From positions 367,045 to 431,044 of the forward strand of contig JAXGQB010000008.1 of assembly GCA_040766655.1 (NCBI GenBank): a DNA stretch of 64,000 nucleotides, in the 5' to 3' direction. Source of the DNA: JALOOB01 sp040766655 (GTDB taxonomy: Bacteria > Chloroflexota > Anaerolineae > CG2-30-64-16). Numbering within the stretch: the first letter of the stretch is position 1; each line of letters begins with the position of its first letter. Of the stretch, positions 1 through 9,518 are shown piece after piece. The position numbers and the translations under genes are program-made. The notes beneath the pieces were generated by a model. It was not told the origin of the DNA. It made no database searches and saw nothing but the letters and a program-made list of their open reading frames with translations.

Positions 1-592
1 GCTTCTGCAGGACCTCGCGCATGTGGTACTTGACGGTGTGCTCCGTGACGCCGAGGTGGCCGCCGATCTCCTTGTAGAGCATGCCCTGGCTGAGGAGCGC
101 GAGGACCTGCATTTGTCGGGGCGTGAGCCCCGCCTCGACGTCTTGCGAGGCTGTTCCCTGGGAAGGCGAATGGACGGAAAGCCGGGCGAATTCGCCAAGC
201 ACCCGGGCCGCGATGCCCGGGCCGAAGGGGACCTCGCCCCGCTCCAGCCCGATCAGGAGCGAGAAGAACTCCTCCGCCGGCAGCGACTTCAGCAGGTAGC
301 CGGATGCACCGCAGCGGATCGCCTCGAACAACTGCTCGTCGTCGCCCGACATCGTCAGCATCACGATCTGCACCTGGGGCATCTCGGCCTTGATGAGCCG
401 GGTGGCTGCCAGGCCATCGCAGCGGGGCATCTGGATGTCCATCAGGATCACATCGGGATGCAGGGTGCGCGCCTTCTTCAGCGCCTCAGTCCCATCGGAC
501 GCGATGCCGGCGACGTCGATGCCGCGGTGCACCAGCAGATCGCGCAGTCCTTCTACGAACAGAGGGTGGTCGTCAACCAGCAGTATTCTCAT
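1..592 (-). CDS. NarL/LuxR-family response regulator (3' end cut by window)
   Basis: The reverse strand reads MRILLVDDHPLFVEGLRDLL from an ATG at 592, which is a receiver domain with the paired acidic residues DD near residue 7, the phospho-acceptor Asp in VILMDIQMP and the Lys in YLLKSLP. After a linker, a LuxR-type helix-turn-helix begins with LTPRQMQVLALLSQG and continues through the recognition helix (VTEHTVKYHM), and the frame is still open at base 1. About 197 codons are visible, so only a few C-terminal residues are missing. Its start overlaps the stop of the upstream sensor kinase by ATGA, so the two are translationally coupled and form a two-component pair. The target genes cannot be told from the sequence. 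Confidence 0.93.
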   Translation of the reverse strand, partial: MRILLVDDHPLFVEGLRDLLVHRGIDVAGIASDGTEALKKARTLHPDVILMDIQMPRCDGLAATRLIKAEMPQVQIVMLTMSGDDEQLFEAIRCGASGYLLKSLPAEEFFSLLIGLERGEVPFGPGIAARVLGEFARLSVHSPSQGTASQDVEAGLTPRQMQVLALLSQGMLYKEIGGHLGVTEHTVKYHMREVLQK

Positions 593-2316
593 TGCTTCTC
601 CCTCGGAGCACGGGATTCGAGGCCAGGCGCGGCGTTGCGCAAGGGCATCTGGATGATCACCGTCGTGCCTTGGTCCGGCTCTGAGTGCAGTTGCACCGTG
701 CCGCCGACTTCCTCGGCGCGCTCGGACATGAACCGCAATCCGTAGCCGTGCTGTTCGGCCTGCCGCGCGTCAGGGTCAAAGCCGCGGCCGTTGTCCTTCA
801 CGACCACCTGCACGCAGCCATCGTGCGCGAGGACCGTGATGTGGATGTCGGATGCGGCCGAATGCTTGCGCACGTTGGTCAGGGCTTCCTGGATGATGCG
901 CAACAACTGCACCTCGGCACGGGGGCCGAGCGCATTCTCTTCGATCGGCGCCTGGACGTCCAGATGTGTCCTGATCTGGTAGTTTTGCTGAAACTGCCTG
1001 AGATAACGCTCCAGGGCGACCAGGAACGCCCGCCCCGGCAGTACTTCGGCGCTCACTGCGAGCAGAAACTCGCGGACGTCGGTGTGGGCATCCTGGGTCA
1101 CTGCGGCGAGGTTCTCCAGGCAGGCGTCCGCCTCGTCCAGCCGGCCCTCGGAGATGAGATCGCGAGCAAGTTGGCTACGCAGCTTGACATAAGCCAACGC
1201 CTGGCCGAGGCCGTCGTGCAGTTCGCGTGCCAGCCGTTCCCGCTCCTGTGTCGAGGCAAGCGCCCGCTGTTGCTCTATCAGCCGGTCGCCTGCTTCCTTT
1301 CGCTCCGTTGCGTCGTGCAGCACCAGGAGCTGGCCCAGGCGGTTGCCCCTGCGGTCCCGGAGCGGCGTGCTGCTGGCATCGCAGACCCGCATGCCTGCGG
1401 GGCGGGGAATCGCGAGTTCTGCGTGCGATTCGTCGGGGGCACGAGCCAGTCCTGCTAATTCAGGATAGGGCGCGAGCGCAGCGACAGCGGACGCGCCGTG
1501 CACTCTCTTCAGCGCGATGCCGAGCAGGTTTTCGGCTGCCCGGTTCATGTCCGCGACGTTGCCGGTCGCATCCAGGACGATGATCCCGTCGAGCATCCTG
1601 TCGACCACGGTTCCGCGCGCGATGGGCACGACGTCGAAGAAACGACCACGCACGAGCGCCAGCAGGTAGAGGGGTGCAGTGATGACGATGGCCATCATGG
1701 TGAGGTCGAACGGCGGGAATATGCCGCGCCCCCCGACCTGGAGGAAAAACGCGGCGCGCGTCAGGAGCACAGCCACAATCTGCGCCACGGTGATCCAGCG
1801 ATGCTGTGGCCAACGGATCAACAGCCATATCAGCACGGCGATCATCGCCAGGCTCAACAGGATGCCATATAGCGTGAAGGGCCAGTTGAGCGGCCCGCGC
1901 ATGAACCCGGCGCCTTTGCTCGCAGCCACGTTCAGCCAGAGGAGGCGATTCACCCCGGGCGTGACCATGGCGAGCGCATATAGCACCAAGGGCGACGCCA
2001 GCACAAGTCCCGTCGCGCGTGTCAGCCAACGCTGGAGCCCGGCGAATTCTAGCACGAACCACACGCCCGTGGCAGCGCTGGCAAGTGCGATCAGGGTGTG
2101 GCTCTGCGCATAGACCGAGGCGGCGGCGTAGGGCGGGTAGAGCAGGGCTGCGATCTCAGTCGCGGCCCACGGCAGGCCGCACAGCATCATGAGGGTGAAG
2201 GGCGTGCCGCCCGGCGCCGCGCGCTGCCGCCAGCCGAATGCCGCCACGATGGCGACGATGGCTGCTGAAATGAGCAGAGGCCAGACGAACGGGCTGTACT
2301 GGAGTTGTGAAAACAT
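589..2316 (-). CDS. Sensor histidine kinase, 7TM N-terminus + PAS + HisKA_3/HATPase
   Basis: 575 residues if started at the ATG at 2316 (MFSQLQYSPFV). The longer frame to 2415 begins with an unlikely Cys-rich stretch and would overlap addA. Residues 1-225 hold about seven hydrophobic helices, like the 7TM sensor domain found on many kinases. A PAS-like domain follows (DGIIVLDATGNVADMNRAA). A HisKA_3 dimerisation domain has the phospho-acceptor His near residue 367 (RELHDGLGQ), and the C-terminal ATPase has a G box (DNGRGFDP). This HisKA_3 type pairs with NarL regulators, which fits the overlapping regulator gene downstream. The signal is unknown. It sits 58 bases after addA on the same strand and may be co-transcribed. 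Confidence 0.92.
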   Translation of the reverse strand: MFSQLQYSPFVWPLLISAAIVAIVAAFGWRQRAAPGGTPFTLMMLCGLPWAATEIAALLYPPYAAASVYAQSHTLIALASAATGVWFVLEFAGLQRWLTRATGLVLASPLVLYALAMVTPGVNRLLWLNVAASKGAGFMRGPLNWPFTLYGILLSLAMIAVLIWLLIRWPQHRWITVAQIVAVLLTRAAFFLQVGGRGIFPPFDLTMMAIVITAPLYLLALVRGRFFDVVPIARGTVVDRMLDGIIVLDATGNVADMNRAAENLLGIALKRVHGASAVAALAPYPELAGLARAPDESHAELAIPRPAGMRVCDASSTPLRDRRGNRLGQLLVLHDATERKEAGDRLIEQQRALASTQERERLARELHDGLGQALAYVKLRSQLARDLISEGRLDEADACLENLAAVTQDAHTDVREFLLAVSAEVLPGRAFLVALERYLRQFQQNYQIRTHLDVQAPIEENALGPRAEVQLLRIIQEALTNVRKHSAASDIHITVLAHDGCVQVVVKDNGRGFDPDARQAEQHGYGLRFMSERAEEVGGTVQLHSEPDQGTTVIIQMPLRNAAPGLESRAPREKQ

Positions 2317-2374
2317 CGGCGTTCCCGCGGCTGACCCGGCGACGCGAAGGGTCACGCCTTCCTGAGAGACAATT

Positions 2375-5300
2375 CTACCGCAAATCGGGGCGAAGCACGA
2401 GCACCGAGCCGGCATAGTCGAGCAGGCAGAGGGTCAGCGCCGGTCGCTGGTCGAGCAGACGCTCGACCGCCGATGCGTAGCGCTCGGCCTGGGCCAGGTA
2501 GTCTTCCTCGGCCAGCAGCCGTTCCAGGTCGGCGGGACCGCGCACGTGGTCGGTCTTGAACTCGACGATGGTCCAGGCGCCGCTCGCAGAGCCGTCGTCG
2601 CGCAGGTAGAGCGCGTCGATGATGCCGTTCTCCACGCGCCCGTCGCTGGCCAGCACGCTGTACGGCACCTCGTGCAGCAGGCGTTTTGCGGCCGACATCT
2701 CTGCGTGGAGATCATGTGCCCGGAAGCGCCTGAGGAGCATTCGAGTGCGACTCACGGCGTCCTGCAGTTGGTGCGCGTCGGCCAGGCCGTAGCTGCGGCC
2801 GCGTGCCTCGATCCAGCGCTCGAACGCTCCATCCTCGTCACCGAAGCGCCATAGCGCGAGCGCGACGTGCACCAGCTTGCCGATCACCCACGCGGGGGCA
2901 TGCGGCCGCACGGTTGCAGGAACGACGCGCCACACGCGTTGGCCCGGATCGCGCTCCTGTTCGGCCGTCCCTCTGTCTGCGCGGACCACATCGGGCATCA
3001 CCGGCGCCAGCAGCGGCGGCGGAAGGGGCATGGCAACATCCTGCGGCGTTTCCCGCAGCCCAGCTGCGGGAAACGCCGCAGGCGCCCACGTCCAGCCCTG
3101 GCCGTAGATGTGACAGGCGACGGTGGTGGCGCCCGCCTGCAGGTCAAGGTGGCACGGCTGAGTGTCGGCCGGATCGACGGCCACCTCGCAGCCAGTCAGT
3201 CCGAGGCACGCGGGATCACTCAGCCGGCCAAGCCAGCCGCGCGGTGCGGCAGCGATGCCGTCGCGATTGCACGTGATGCACCCGCTGACGATCAGCATCT
3301 CCCGTGCGCGGGTCGCTGCGACGTAGAGGATGCGGTCCGACTCGGCCGAATCCCGATCGGAGGCAGTGAGTTTGCCGAGCCGGTAGATGGCGGATTGCAC
3401 GCCGTCCTCGCCCTTCTGCGGCAAAAGCACGCCCAGCGCGGGGTCCAGCAGCATGCGATCGCGCGCCGGCGGGGCATAGGTGGCGTCGCCGATGACGACC
3501 ACCGGGAATTCCAGCCCCTTGGCGGCGTGGACGCTCATGATCTGCACCGCGCCGTCGGCCGCGGCGCGCGCCTCGCCCTCCCGCGCGCCACTGTCCCGCA
3601 GCTCGTTCATATATGCCAGGAACTCGCCTACGCTGACCATGGCGCTGGCATGTGCGTCGGCCAGCAACTTGCTCACGTTGCGCGCCGCGCGCGCCTGCCC
3701 TGCCGCGATCAGCGCGGCCCGATAGGTCGTGGCATCGAGGAAGGACTTGAGCAGGTCGGCCACCGGCGCGCGGCCGGCCGAGGCATGCAGGTCGCGCAGG
3801 ATCGCGGCCGAGCGCACGGCTCGGGGGCCGTCCTCGCCCGGCAGGCGCGGACCCACGGTGCGGAGCGTGTCCCACAGGGAGACGGGCGCCTTGGGTTCGG
3901 GCAGCGCATCCTCGCCCTCTTCGCCGGAGATGGTGGGCGTGCTCCGCCCTGCCTCGACCAGCCGGTAGAGCCCGGCATCGGAGATGCCGAAGGCCGGCGA
4001 GCGGAGCAGCCCGGCCAGCGCGAGATCGTCGGCCGGATCCGCCAGCGCCGCGAGCGCGTTCAGCAGATCGCGGATCTCCGGGCGGCCGTAGAAGCCGCGG
4101 CCGGCCACGGTGAGGAAGGGTATGCCGGCGCGCTCCAGCGCGTTCTCGTAGTCGGCGAACGAGTTTGATGCGCGGCAGAGGATGGCCACGTCGCCGTACC
4201 CCAGCGCTCGCCGGACGCCCTTCTCCTCGACCTGCACATCTCCGCTCTCGACGAGCGCCGCGAGGCGCGCTGCGAGCGCGTCGGCTGCCCGCGCCAGGCC
4301 GCCGTCGCTCTTCGGACCTAACGCGAGGAGCATCTCGATGAAGGGCGGGGCGAAGCCGGGCCCGGCCGCCTCGCGGCTGTGGCGCAGCGCGGCGAACGGC
4401 TCGATCCACGGCCGCGCCGGGTCGGCAGACTCGCCCAGCACCGGCCGGAGGAGATCGTTCAGCCCATGGACCAGGCCGCGATGGCCGCGATAGGAGGTGT
4501 CCAGGGAGACGACCGTGCCACCGCCCCGGGCGATGGTCTCCCGCTCGGCGCGGAAGACGGTTACGTCCGCGCCACGGAACCCGTAGATCGACTGCTTCGC
4601 GTCGCCGACGATGAACAGCTTGCTCGCATCGCCGTTGAGGCAGCGCACGAGGCGGCGCTGGCGATCGTTGGTGTCCTGAAACTCATCGACCAGCAGCGCA
4701 GCCGTCTCGACCTGCCACCGCGACCGCACCGCAGTGTTCGCCTCCAGGAGCGCCAGTGCACCGGCCTCCAGGTCATCGAAATCCAGCGCATTGCGCTCGC
4801 GCTTCATCGCGGCGTAGCGATCGCAGGCGAACCGGAAGCAGTCCTGCAGCGCGGGCATGGCCGCGGCCTGCAGCTCGTCCTGTGCGGTGAGGGCCAGATG
4901 CAGGATCAGGTCTGCCCTCCAGAGATCGCGCAAGGTCATGAGCGCGGCCTTCACCGCCGCGACCTGCTCCTTGCCGCCCGGCCATGCGGCGGCGCGGCCG
5001 CCCTTCAGGACGATGCCATTCAACCGGCTCAGCACGGACAGGCAGTCGCAGATCTCGCACGCGGTGCTCGCCTCGACCAGCGCGGCTGCGGCGGCCTGGC
5101 GCTGGATCTCCAGGAGGTCATCTGCCTGCGAGGCCTTGCAGTCGAGCACGAGGGCCGCTGCATCCTGCCAGTCCTGCGCGGCCCGCAGCCCGGCCAGCGC
5201 CGCGGCCTGTCGATCGGCCAGCGCGGCGCGCCACTGGGCCATCACGTCGCCGTGCATCCGGGCGAACACCTCTCCAGCGTCCAGACGCGCCCGAAGCAGC

Positions 5301-5842
5301 ACCTCGAGGGTGTCGCGCAGTCCGCGCTCACCCAGCAGTGTGAACAGGGTGACCAGGTCAGGCTCCTCCGAGGCCCTGGCCAGCGCCGCATCGACGGCCT
5401 GGCGCCGCAGGAGATTGCCCTGGCCCTCGTCCAGCACGCCGAATCGGGGGTCCACCCGAGCTTCGGCCGGATGTGCGTGCAGGATCTCCGCGCACAGGCC
5501 GTGGATGGTGCTGATGCGCGCGGCGTCGAGGCCGCTGTAGATCGCGGCCCAGCGGTCGCGCCCGATCTCATCCAGCGTCGGATCTTCCAGGTAGCGGCGG
5601 ACCTCATCGCGCACCCGATTGCGCATCTCGCGCGCGGCTTTCTCGGTGAATGTGATGGCAATGGCCGCGCGCAGGGGGCAGCCGCCGGCCAGCAGCGCCA
5701 GGTAGCGGGCGACCAGGGTGAGGGTCTTGCCAGTGCCCGCGCCCGCGGTCACTACCACGTCGCAGCCGGTGGCCATGACCGCGGGCCACTGCTCCGCGCT
5801 GGGACCCATCGCCGCCACGATCGGGTGCATCTCACCGTTCAC
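2375..5842 (-). CDS. addA: AddA-like ATP-dependent helicase/nuclease subunit
   Basis: 1155 residues of the UvrD/RecB superfamily. Visible motifs are Walker A (AGAGTGKT, residues 33-40), motif II (LLVDEFQDTNDRQ), motif III (VGDAKQSIYGFRGAD), motif V (SVHAAKGLEFPVVVIGD) and motif VI (ILYVAATRAREML). A C-terminal PD-(D/E)XK nuclease carries EFKTD followed by YLAQAERYASAV. With AddB encoded just upstream, this is the double-strand-break-processing AddAB complex that loads RecA. The start is a GTG at 5842 with GGGGG nine bases ahead; an ATG at 5830 is the alternative. A perfect 19-base inverted repeat lies inside the gene (3040-3082, residues about 921-934), in the region before the nuclease domain. 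Confidence 0.94.
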   Translation of the reverse strand: MNGEMHPIVAAMGPSAEQWPAVMATGCDVVVTAGAGTGKTLTLVARYLALLAGGCPLRAAIAITFTEKAAREMRNRVRDEVRRYLEDPTLDEIGRDRWAAIYSGLDAARISTIHGLCAEILHAHPAEARVDPRFGVLDEGQGNLLRRQAVDAALARASEEPDLVTLFTLLGERGLRDTLEVLLRARLDAGEVFARMHGDVMAQWRAALADRQAAALAGLRAAQDWQDAAALVLDCKASQADDLLEIQRQAAAAALVEASTACEICDCLSVLSRLNGIVLKGGRAAAWPGGKEQVAAVKAALMTLRDLWRADLILHLALTAQDELQAAAMPALQDCFRFACDRYAAMKRERNALDFDDLEAGALALLEANTAVRSRWQVETAALLVDEFQDTNDRQRRLVRCLNGDASKLFIVGDAKQSIYGFRGADVTVFRAERETIARGGGTVVSLDTSYRGHRGLVHGLNDLLRPVLGESADPARPWIEPFAALRHSREAAGPGFAPPFIEMLLALGPKSDGGLARAADALAARLAALVESGDVQVEEKGVRRALGYGDVAILCRASNSFADYENALERAGIPFLTVAGRGFYGRPEIRDLLNALAALADPADDLALAGLLRSPAFGISDAGLYRLVEAGRSTPTISGEEGEDALPEPKAPVSLWDTLRTVGPRLPGEDGPRAVRSAAILRDLHASAGRAPVADLLKSFLDATTYRAALIAAGQARAARNVSKLLADAHASAMVSVGEFLAYMNELRDSGAREGEARAAADGAVQIMSVHAAKGLEFPVVVIGDATYAPPARDRMLLDPALGVLLPQKGEDGVQSAIYRLGKLTASDRDSAESDRILYVAATRAREMLIVSGCITCNRDGIAAAPRGWLGRLSDPACLGLTGCEVAVDPADTQPCHLDLQAGATTVACHIYGQGWTWAPAAFPAAGLRETPQDVAMPLPPPLLAPVMPDVVRADRGTAEQERDPGQRVWRVVPATVRPHAPAWVIGKLVHVALALWRFGDEDGAFERWIEARGRSYGLADAHQLQDAVSRTRMLLRRFRAHDLHAEMSAAKRLLHEVPYSVLASDGRVENGIIDALYLRDDGSASGAWTIVEFKTDHVRGPADLERLLAEEDYLAQAERYASAVERLLDQRPALTLCLLDYAGSVLVLRPDLR
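3040..3082. repeat. Perfect inverted repeat inside addA
   Basis: Two perfectly complementary 19-base arms (3040-3058 and 3064-3082) are separated by 5 bases. The repeat keeps the addA frame and encodes a Pro/Ala-rich stretch (AAFPAAGLRETPQD) between the helicase and nuclease parts. It looks like a palindromic element inserted where the protein tolerates extra residues. Confidence 0.7.
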
Positions 5843-5859
5843 GTAACCGTTACCCCCTG

Positions 5860-6048
5860 ATCTGGATGCTGGATGCTGGATACCGGGACCTGGATACTGG
5901 ATACTGGATACTGGATACTGGCTACTGGGACCTGGATACTGGATGCTGGATACTGGGATCTTGAACCTTCAACCTTCAACCAGCAACCTGTAACCCTACG
6001 CGAGCGGTCCGTAATCTTCAATCTTTCATCTTCAATCTTCAATCCGCC
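5860..6048. repeat. Short tandem repeats between addB and addA
   Basis: The 212-base gap between addB and addA is mostly simple repeats. From about 5860 to 5968 there are some ten imperfect copies of a 7-base CTGGATA-type unit. Next comes a doubled CTTCAAC unit (about 5962-5980), then several CTTCAAT/CTTTCAT units (about 6015-6045). The unit is too short and irregular for a CRISPR array. It separates two subunits of one complex that would otherwise be adjacent. Translating it gives a low-complexity peptide, which I do not regard as a gene. Confidence 0.8.
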
Positions 6049-6054
6049 CCCCCC

Positions 6055-9000
6055 TCATCGTCGCCCCCTATAGTGCCAACAGAACGCGGCCGCAGGGCAG
6101 TAGTCCGGGCAGCCTTCGGAGGGCGGGCGCGGCGAAAAGCGGCCGGCGCGCGCGTCGCGCACGGCCGCCCAGGCATAGGCCAGCGCAGTGCCGATGGCGG
6201 CCTCGGGTCCGCCCTCGAAAGTGGCCAGGGTGAATTCGCTCGCCTCCGCGTGCCGCACGTGCCAGTAGAAGCCGTCAACGACCGTGCCGAGGCCCAGCGC
6301 GTGCTCGGCAGCCAGCGCGTAGAGCGGCAGCTGCAGCTTCTTGCCGTCGATCACGGCGGCCCGCTTGAAGGCCCACGGCCCGCCGGTCTTGTAGTCGATG
6401 ATGCGCAGGCGCGGGCCGGCGCGGGCCGGTTCGGCGTCTGCCGGCGCCGGGCAAGAGTCGACGCGGTCGATCAGGCCGTGCACGTGGAACACATCATCGC
6501 CGTCGGTCACGGTCAGGCGGTGCTCTTTGAAGAAGCCTGCCTCCTGCGCCAGCGGCACGAAGCCGCCCGGCAGGCCCGCCAGCGCCTCGACCGAGCGGCG
6601 CACGTCGTCCGCAATCTCCGCGCGGGTCTGCGACCACCAGGCGGTCGCGCGGAAGCCTTCAACCCGCGGCGCAGCATCGAGCACCCCGGCGGCCACCGCG
6701 GGCAGGTTGGCGACCAGCGTGTCGAGGTCTGCGGGGTCCGGCGCGTCACGGTAGAGACGCTCGAAGATGTGATGGTAGATGTTGCCCAACTGGCGTGCGT
6801 TCAGGCCCTCGGCGGGTTCCTCCCGCGGCTCCAGCCCGAGCACGCTGCCCACGAAGAAGGCGAAGGGGCAACTGCGATAGGACTCCAGCCGACTGGCGCT
6901 CCAGGTGTGGCCCGCGCCGTATCGCTCCGTGAAGACGTGGGCCAGGTCTGCCAGGTCGCCGTCGAAGGGACCTGCGGCCGGCCGCGCCGTGCGCTGGGCG
7001 AGGATGCGGGCGGCGGAATCTAACGCATGGAGCCTGGACGGCTCAGCCTGTTCGGCCCAGCGGCGCACGGGCGTGAAGCCATCGTGCGTGCCGAGGCCTT
7101 CGAGCAGCTCGGGCCACGATGCCGCTTCGTGCGGCAGCGGCGCGGCCTCGCCCGCCGTCCGGGCGGGCTGGACGTTGATGAGGCGGCGCACGTCCTCCCA
7201 GAAGGGGGACGCCTGCCAGGGCGCGCCGTTGTCGGCCAGCCGCGGCCGCGTGAGCAAGAGCCGTTCGCTCGGGCGGGTGGCCGCCTCGTAGAAGGACTCC
7301 GCCTCAGCACCCTCGGTGGAGGGGTCCAGCGACAGACCGAACGGGCCTTCCCGCAGCTGGCGGCGGTCCGCGTCGCGGAGGAAGGGGTCCTCGCCGAGCG
7401 TCGCGGGGAACTCGCCTTCCGCCAGGCCCAGCACCGCGACCGCGCGGAACGGCACGCCGCGTGCGCGGAGGACGTCTGCGACCAGCACCTCCTCGCGGTC
7501 GGCGCGCATGGGCAGTTGGTACGATCCTGCGTCGACCGCGCTCGCCAGCTCAGCGACGAAACGGGCGAAGGTGACGGGCGGGGTGTCCAATGCTTCCTCG
7601 GCCCACACCAGCCCGCGCAAGACGTCCTTGAGTCCGGCCAGGGCTGCGACGTCCCGCTCGGCCGAGGCCGGATCGCCCCGGCGCGCCGCCGCGACGATCC
7701 GCAGCGACCCGTCGTCATCGTTCGTAACGGGCATTGAGGTCGTGCCGGTTTCGTCTGCGCCGATGAGCGTTTCAAGCCAGCGGACGAACTCCCGGTAGGA
7801 GCTCCGTGCTGCGCCCGGCGGGGTAATCTGCGCCACGAAGCGCTGGAACTTAGCGCACAGCGTGCGCGCGGCATCGCCGCGCGGCAGCCCGGCCGGCACG
7901 CCGCGCTCCTCGTCGTCCGAGGGTGTGGCCGCCAGCCCTTCGACACGCTCGAAGGCTTCGTCCCACTGGGCACGACCGCCCATCACGCGCCCCCAGCGCG
8001 CTACCGCATCGAGTGCGTCGGCATCGCCCGGCCCTATGCCGTGGCGAGGTTCCCCAGGGCGACCCGCGCCCTGGGGGGCTTCGCCCGATTCCGCCGCAGA
8101 CCAATCGAAGTACGGAGAGCGCCAGGCCTCGATGACGTCGCGACGGGAGAGGCCGGCCCCGCCATCACCATCCGGCAGGGCGGCGCGCAACAGACCGAGC
8201 AGCGCGGCCACGGCCGGGTTCTCCCGCAGCGGTAGGCCGTCCACCAGGCGGATGGGCAGGCCGAACTCCCGAGCAATCTGTTGGACGAACGGACGATAGG
8301 GCGTCACGGTGCGTGCAAGGAGCGCGACCTCTCCGGGACGGCAGCCGTCGAGCACGACGCGCGCCTTCAGCCAACGGAGCGCAGCGCGCACCTCGCCGGC
8401 CCTGTCGGGCGCCTCGACCAACTCGATCGCGGCGCCGGCCTCCATCCGATTGTGCGTGCGGCGCACCAGGCCGCGCGCGAGATGCACCAGGGCTGGGGCG
8501 CGTGACGGCGGGGCCACCCCGCCCGCCGGGAGGTCTGCGAACGGCGCCCGCTCCGCCCTCACGCCCAGCGCCCGTTCCAGGGCGGCGCGGGTCCTGGCGA
8601 AGCGCCTGTGCGGAGGACCGACCGGCGCGCCGTCCGGTTCTCCGGTCAGCGTAACGATCAACTCGCCCGCGCGGCGGGCCAGTGCCTGAAGGACTGCGAT
8701 CTGGATCGGCGTGAAGCTGTCGAAGCCGTCGACGATCACCTGCGGCCAGTCGCGCGCGACCGAGTTCGTGTCCGTGGCGAGTGCCTCGAGCGCGAGCCAC
8801 CCGAGCCCGGCACGGTCGGCCCAACCGTGCGCCTGCAGCTGTCCCTGGTACGCGGCGTAGACCCGGGCCAGCTCGGCCAGCCGTGGCTCTTCGCCCAGCT
8901 CGGCCACGGCCGCCGTGAAGTCGTCGGGGTGCACCCTGGCGGCCTTCAGCTCAGCGATCAGCCCTCCTAACACCTGGACGAAGCCGGGACGGTCGACCAG

Positions 9001-9315
9001 GGCTGCGTAGTAGTTCAAGGGGAGGGTGTCGACGAGCGAACGGATCAGGCGATACTGCACCGGCTCGCTCAACTCGACATAAACCTTGCCTGTGGCATCC
9101 AGCAGTTCGAGGTAGAGGCGGTCGAAGGTGAGAACGCGCACGCCGATGGCGCCGCCCATCCCGGCCAGGCGGCGACGCGCGGCGCGGGCCTGCAGGTGCG
9201 AGGCGACGACGATGCGCGGGACAGCTGCGAGGGATCCGCCGGCTTGGCGGGCGCGGGCGAGGGCGTAGGCGGTCTTGCCCTCGGCGGCGGGTGCGATGAA
9301 GAGGTGAGTGAACAC
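6055..9315 (-). CDS. addB: AddB-like helicase-nuclease subunit
   Basis: 1086 residues. The N-terminus has a Walker-A-like APAAEGKT (residues 8-15), as in the AddB P-loop. The middle is a degenerate UvrD-like fold (LAEGEFPATLGEDPFL). The C-terminal PD-(D/E)XK nuclease contains LRIIDYKTGG followed by LQLPLYALAAE. Cysteines in SCPFAFF (before the nuclease core) and CPDYCPAAAFC (C-terminus) match the split Cys set that binds an iron-sulphur cluster in AddB and related nucleases. It lies upstream of addA on the same strand, separated by repeats. A GC-rich inverted repeat at 8052-8076 adds EAPQGAGRPGEPRH in frame near residues 413-425. Confidence 0.92.
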   Translation of the reverse strand: MFTHLFIAPAAEGKTAYALARARQAGGSLAAVPRIVVASHLQARAARRRLAGMGGAIGVRVLTFDRLYLELLDATGKVYVELSEPVQYRLIRSLVDTLPLNYYAALVDRPGFVQVLGGLIAELKAARVHPDDFTAAVAELGEEPRLAELARVYAAYQGQLQAHGWADRAGLGWLALEALATDTNSVARDWPQVIVDGFDSFTPIQIAVLQALARRAGELIVTLTGEPDGAPVGPPHRRFARTRAALERALGVRAERAPFADLPAGGVAPPSRAPALVHLARGLVRRTHNRMEAGAAIELVEAPDRAGEVRAALRWLKARVVLDGCRPGEVALLARTVTPYRPFVQQIAREFGLPIRLVDGLPLRENPAVAALLGLLRAALPDGDGGAGLSRRDVIEAWRSPYFDWSAAESGEAPQGAGRPGEPRHGIGPGDADALDAVARWGRVMGGRAQWDEAFERVEGLAATPSDDEERGVPAGLPRGDAARTLCAKFQRFVAQITPPGAARSSYREFVRWLETLIGADETGTTSMPVTNDDDGSLRIVAAARRGDPASAERDVAALAGLKDVLRGLVWAEEALDTPPVTFARFVAELASAVDAGSYQLPMRADREEVLVADVLRARGVPFRAVAVLGLAEGEFPATLGEDPFLRDADRRQLREGPFGLSLDPSTEGAEAESFYEAATRPSERLLLTRPRLADNGAPWQASPFWEDVRRLINVQPARTAGEAAPLPHEAASWPELLEGLGTHDGFTPVRRWAEQAEPSRLHALDSAARILAQRTARPAAGPFDGDLADLAHVFTERYGAGHTWSASRLESYRSCPFAFFVGSVLGLEPREEPAEGLNARQLGNIYHHIFERLYRDAPDPADLDTLVANLPAVAAGVLDAAPRVEGFRATAWWSQTRAEIADDVRRSVEALAGLPGGFVPLAQEAGFFKEHRLTVTDGDDVFHVHGLIDRVDSCPAPADAEPARAGPRLRIIDYKTGGPWAFKRAAVIDGKKLQLPLYALAAEHALGLGTVVDGFYWHVRHAEASEFTLATFEGGPEAAIGTALAYAWAAVRDARAGRFSPRPPSEGCPDYCPAAAFCWHYRGRR
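8052..8076. repeat. Inverted repeat inside addB
   Basis: 10-base complementary arms (8052-8061 and 8067-8076) with a 5-base loop lie in frame within addB and encode a Gly/Pro-rich loop. It is shorter than the other palindromes, so chance is possible in such GC-rich DNA. Confidence 0.45.
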
Positions 9316-9518
9316 TGGACTGACGCTCTCCGGGACGCTTCCTGGGTCGCCGCCCGAGGCATCAGTGCCGGCGGGTCAGCGATCAGGCGCCCAGTGTACC
9401 ACGAGAACGGCAGCCGGATCGAATCTCGGGCACAGGCCCAGCCCTCTGCGCAGGCGATCCCCCGTGCACCGGTCGATGTCGTTGACGATTCAGGAGTTGC
9501 CGGACTCCCTCCGGGCGG

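Noticed and set aside
4379..5860. 493-codon frame opposite addA
   Set aside because: It is a shadow of addA with biased composition, no ribosome site and no domain.
5860..5968. Possible CRISPR array
   Set aside because: The unit is only about 7 bases, without unique spacers of constant length, and no cas genes are nearby.
5839..6042. 67-codon frame in the addB-addA gap
   Set aside because: It only translates the simple repeats (SSIQYPVSSIQ type).
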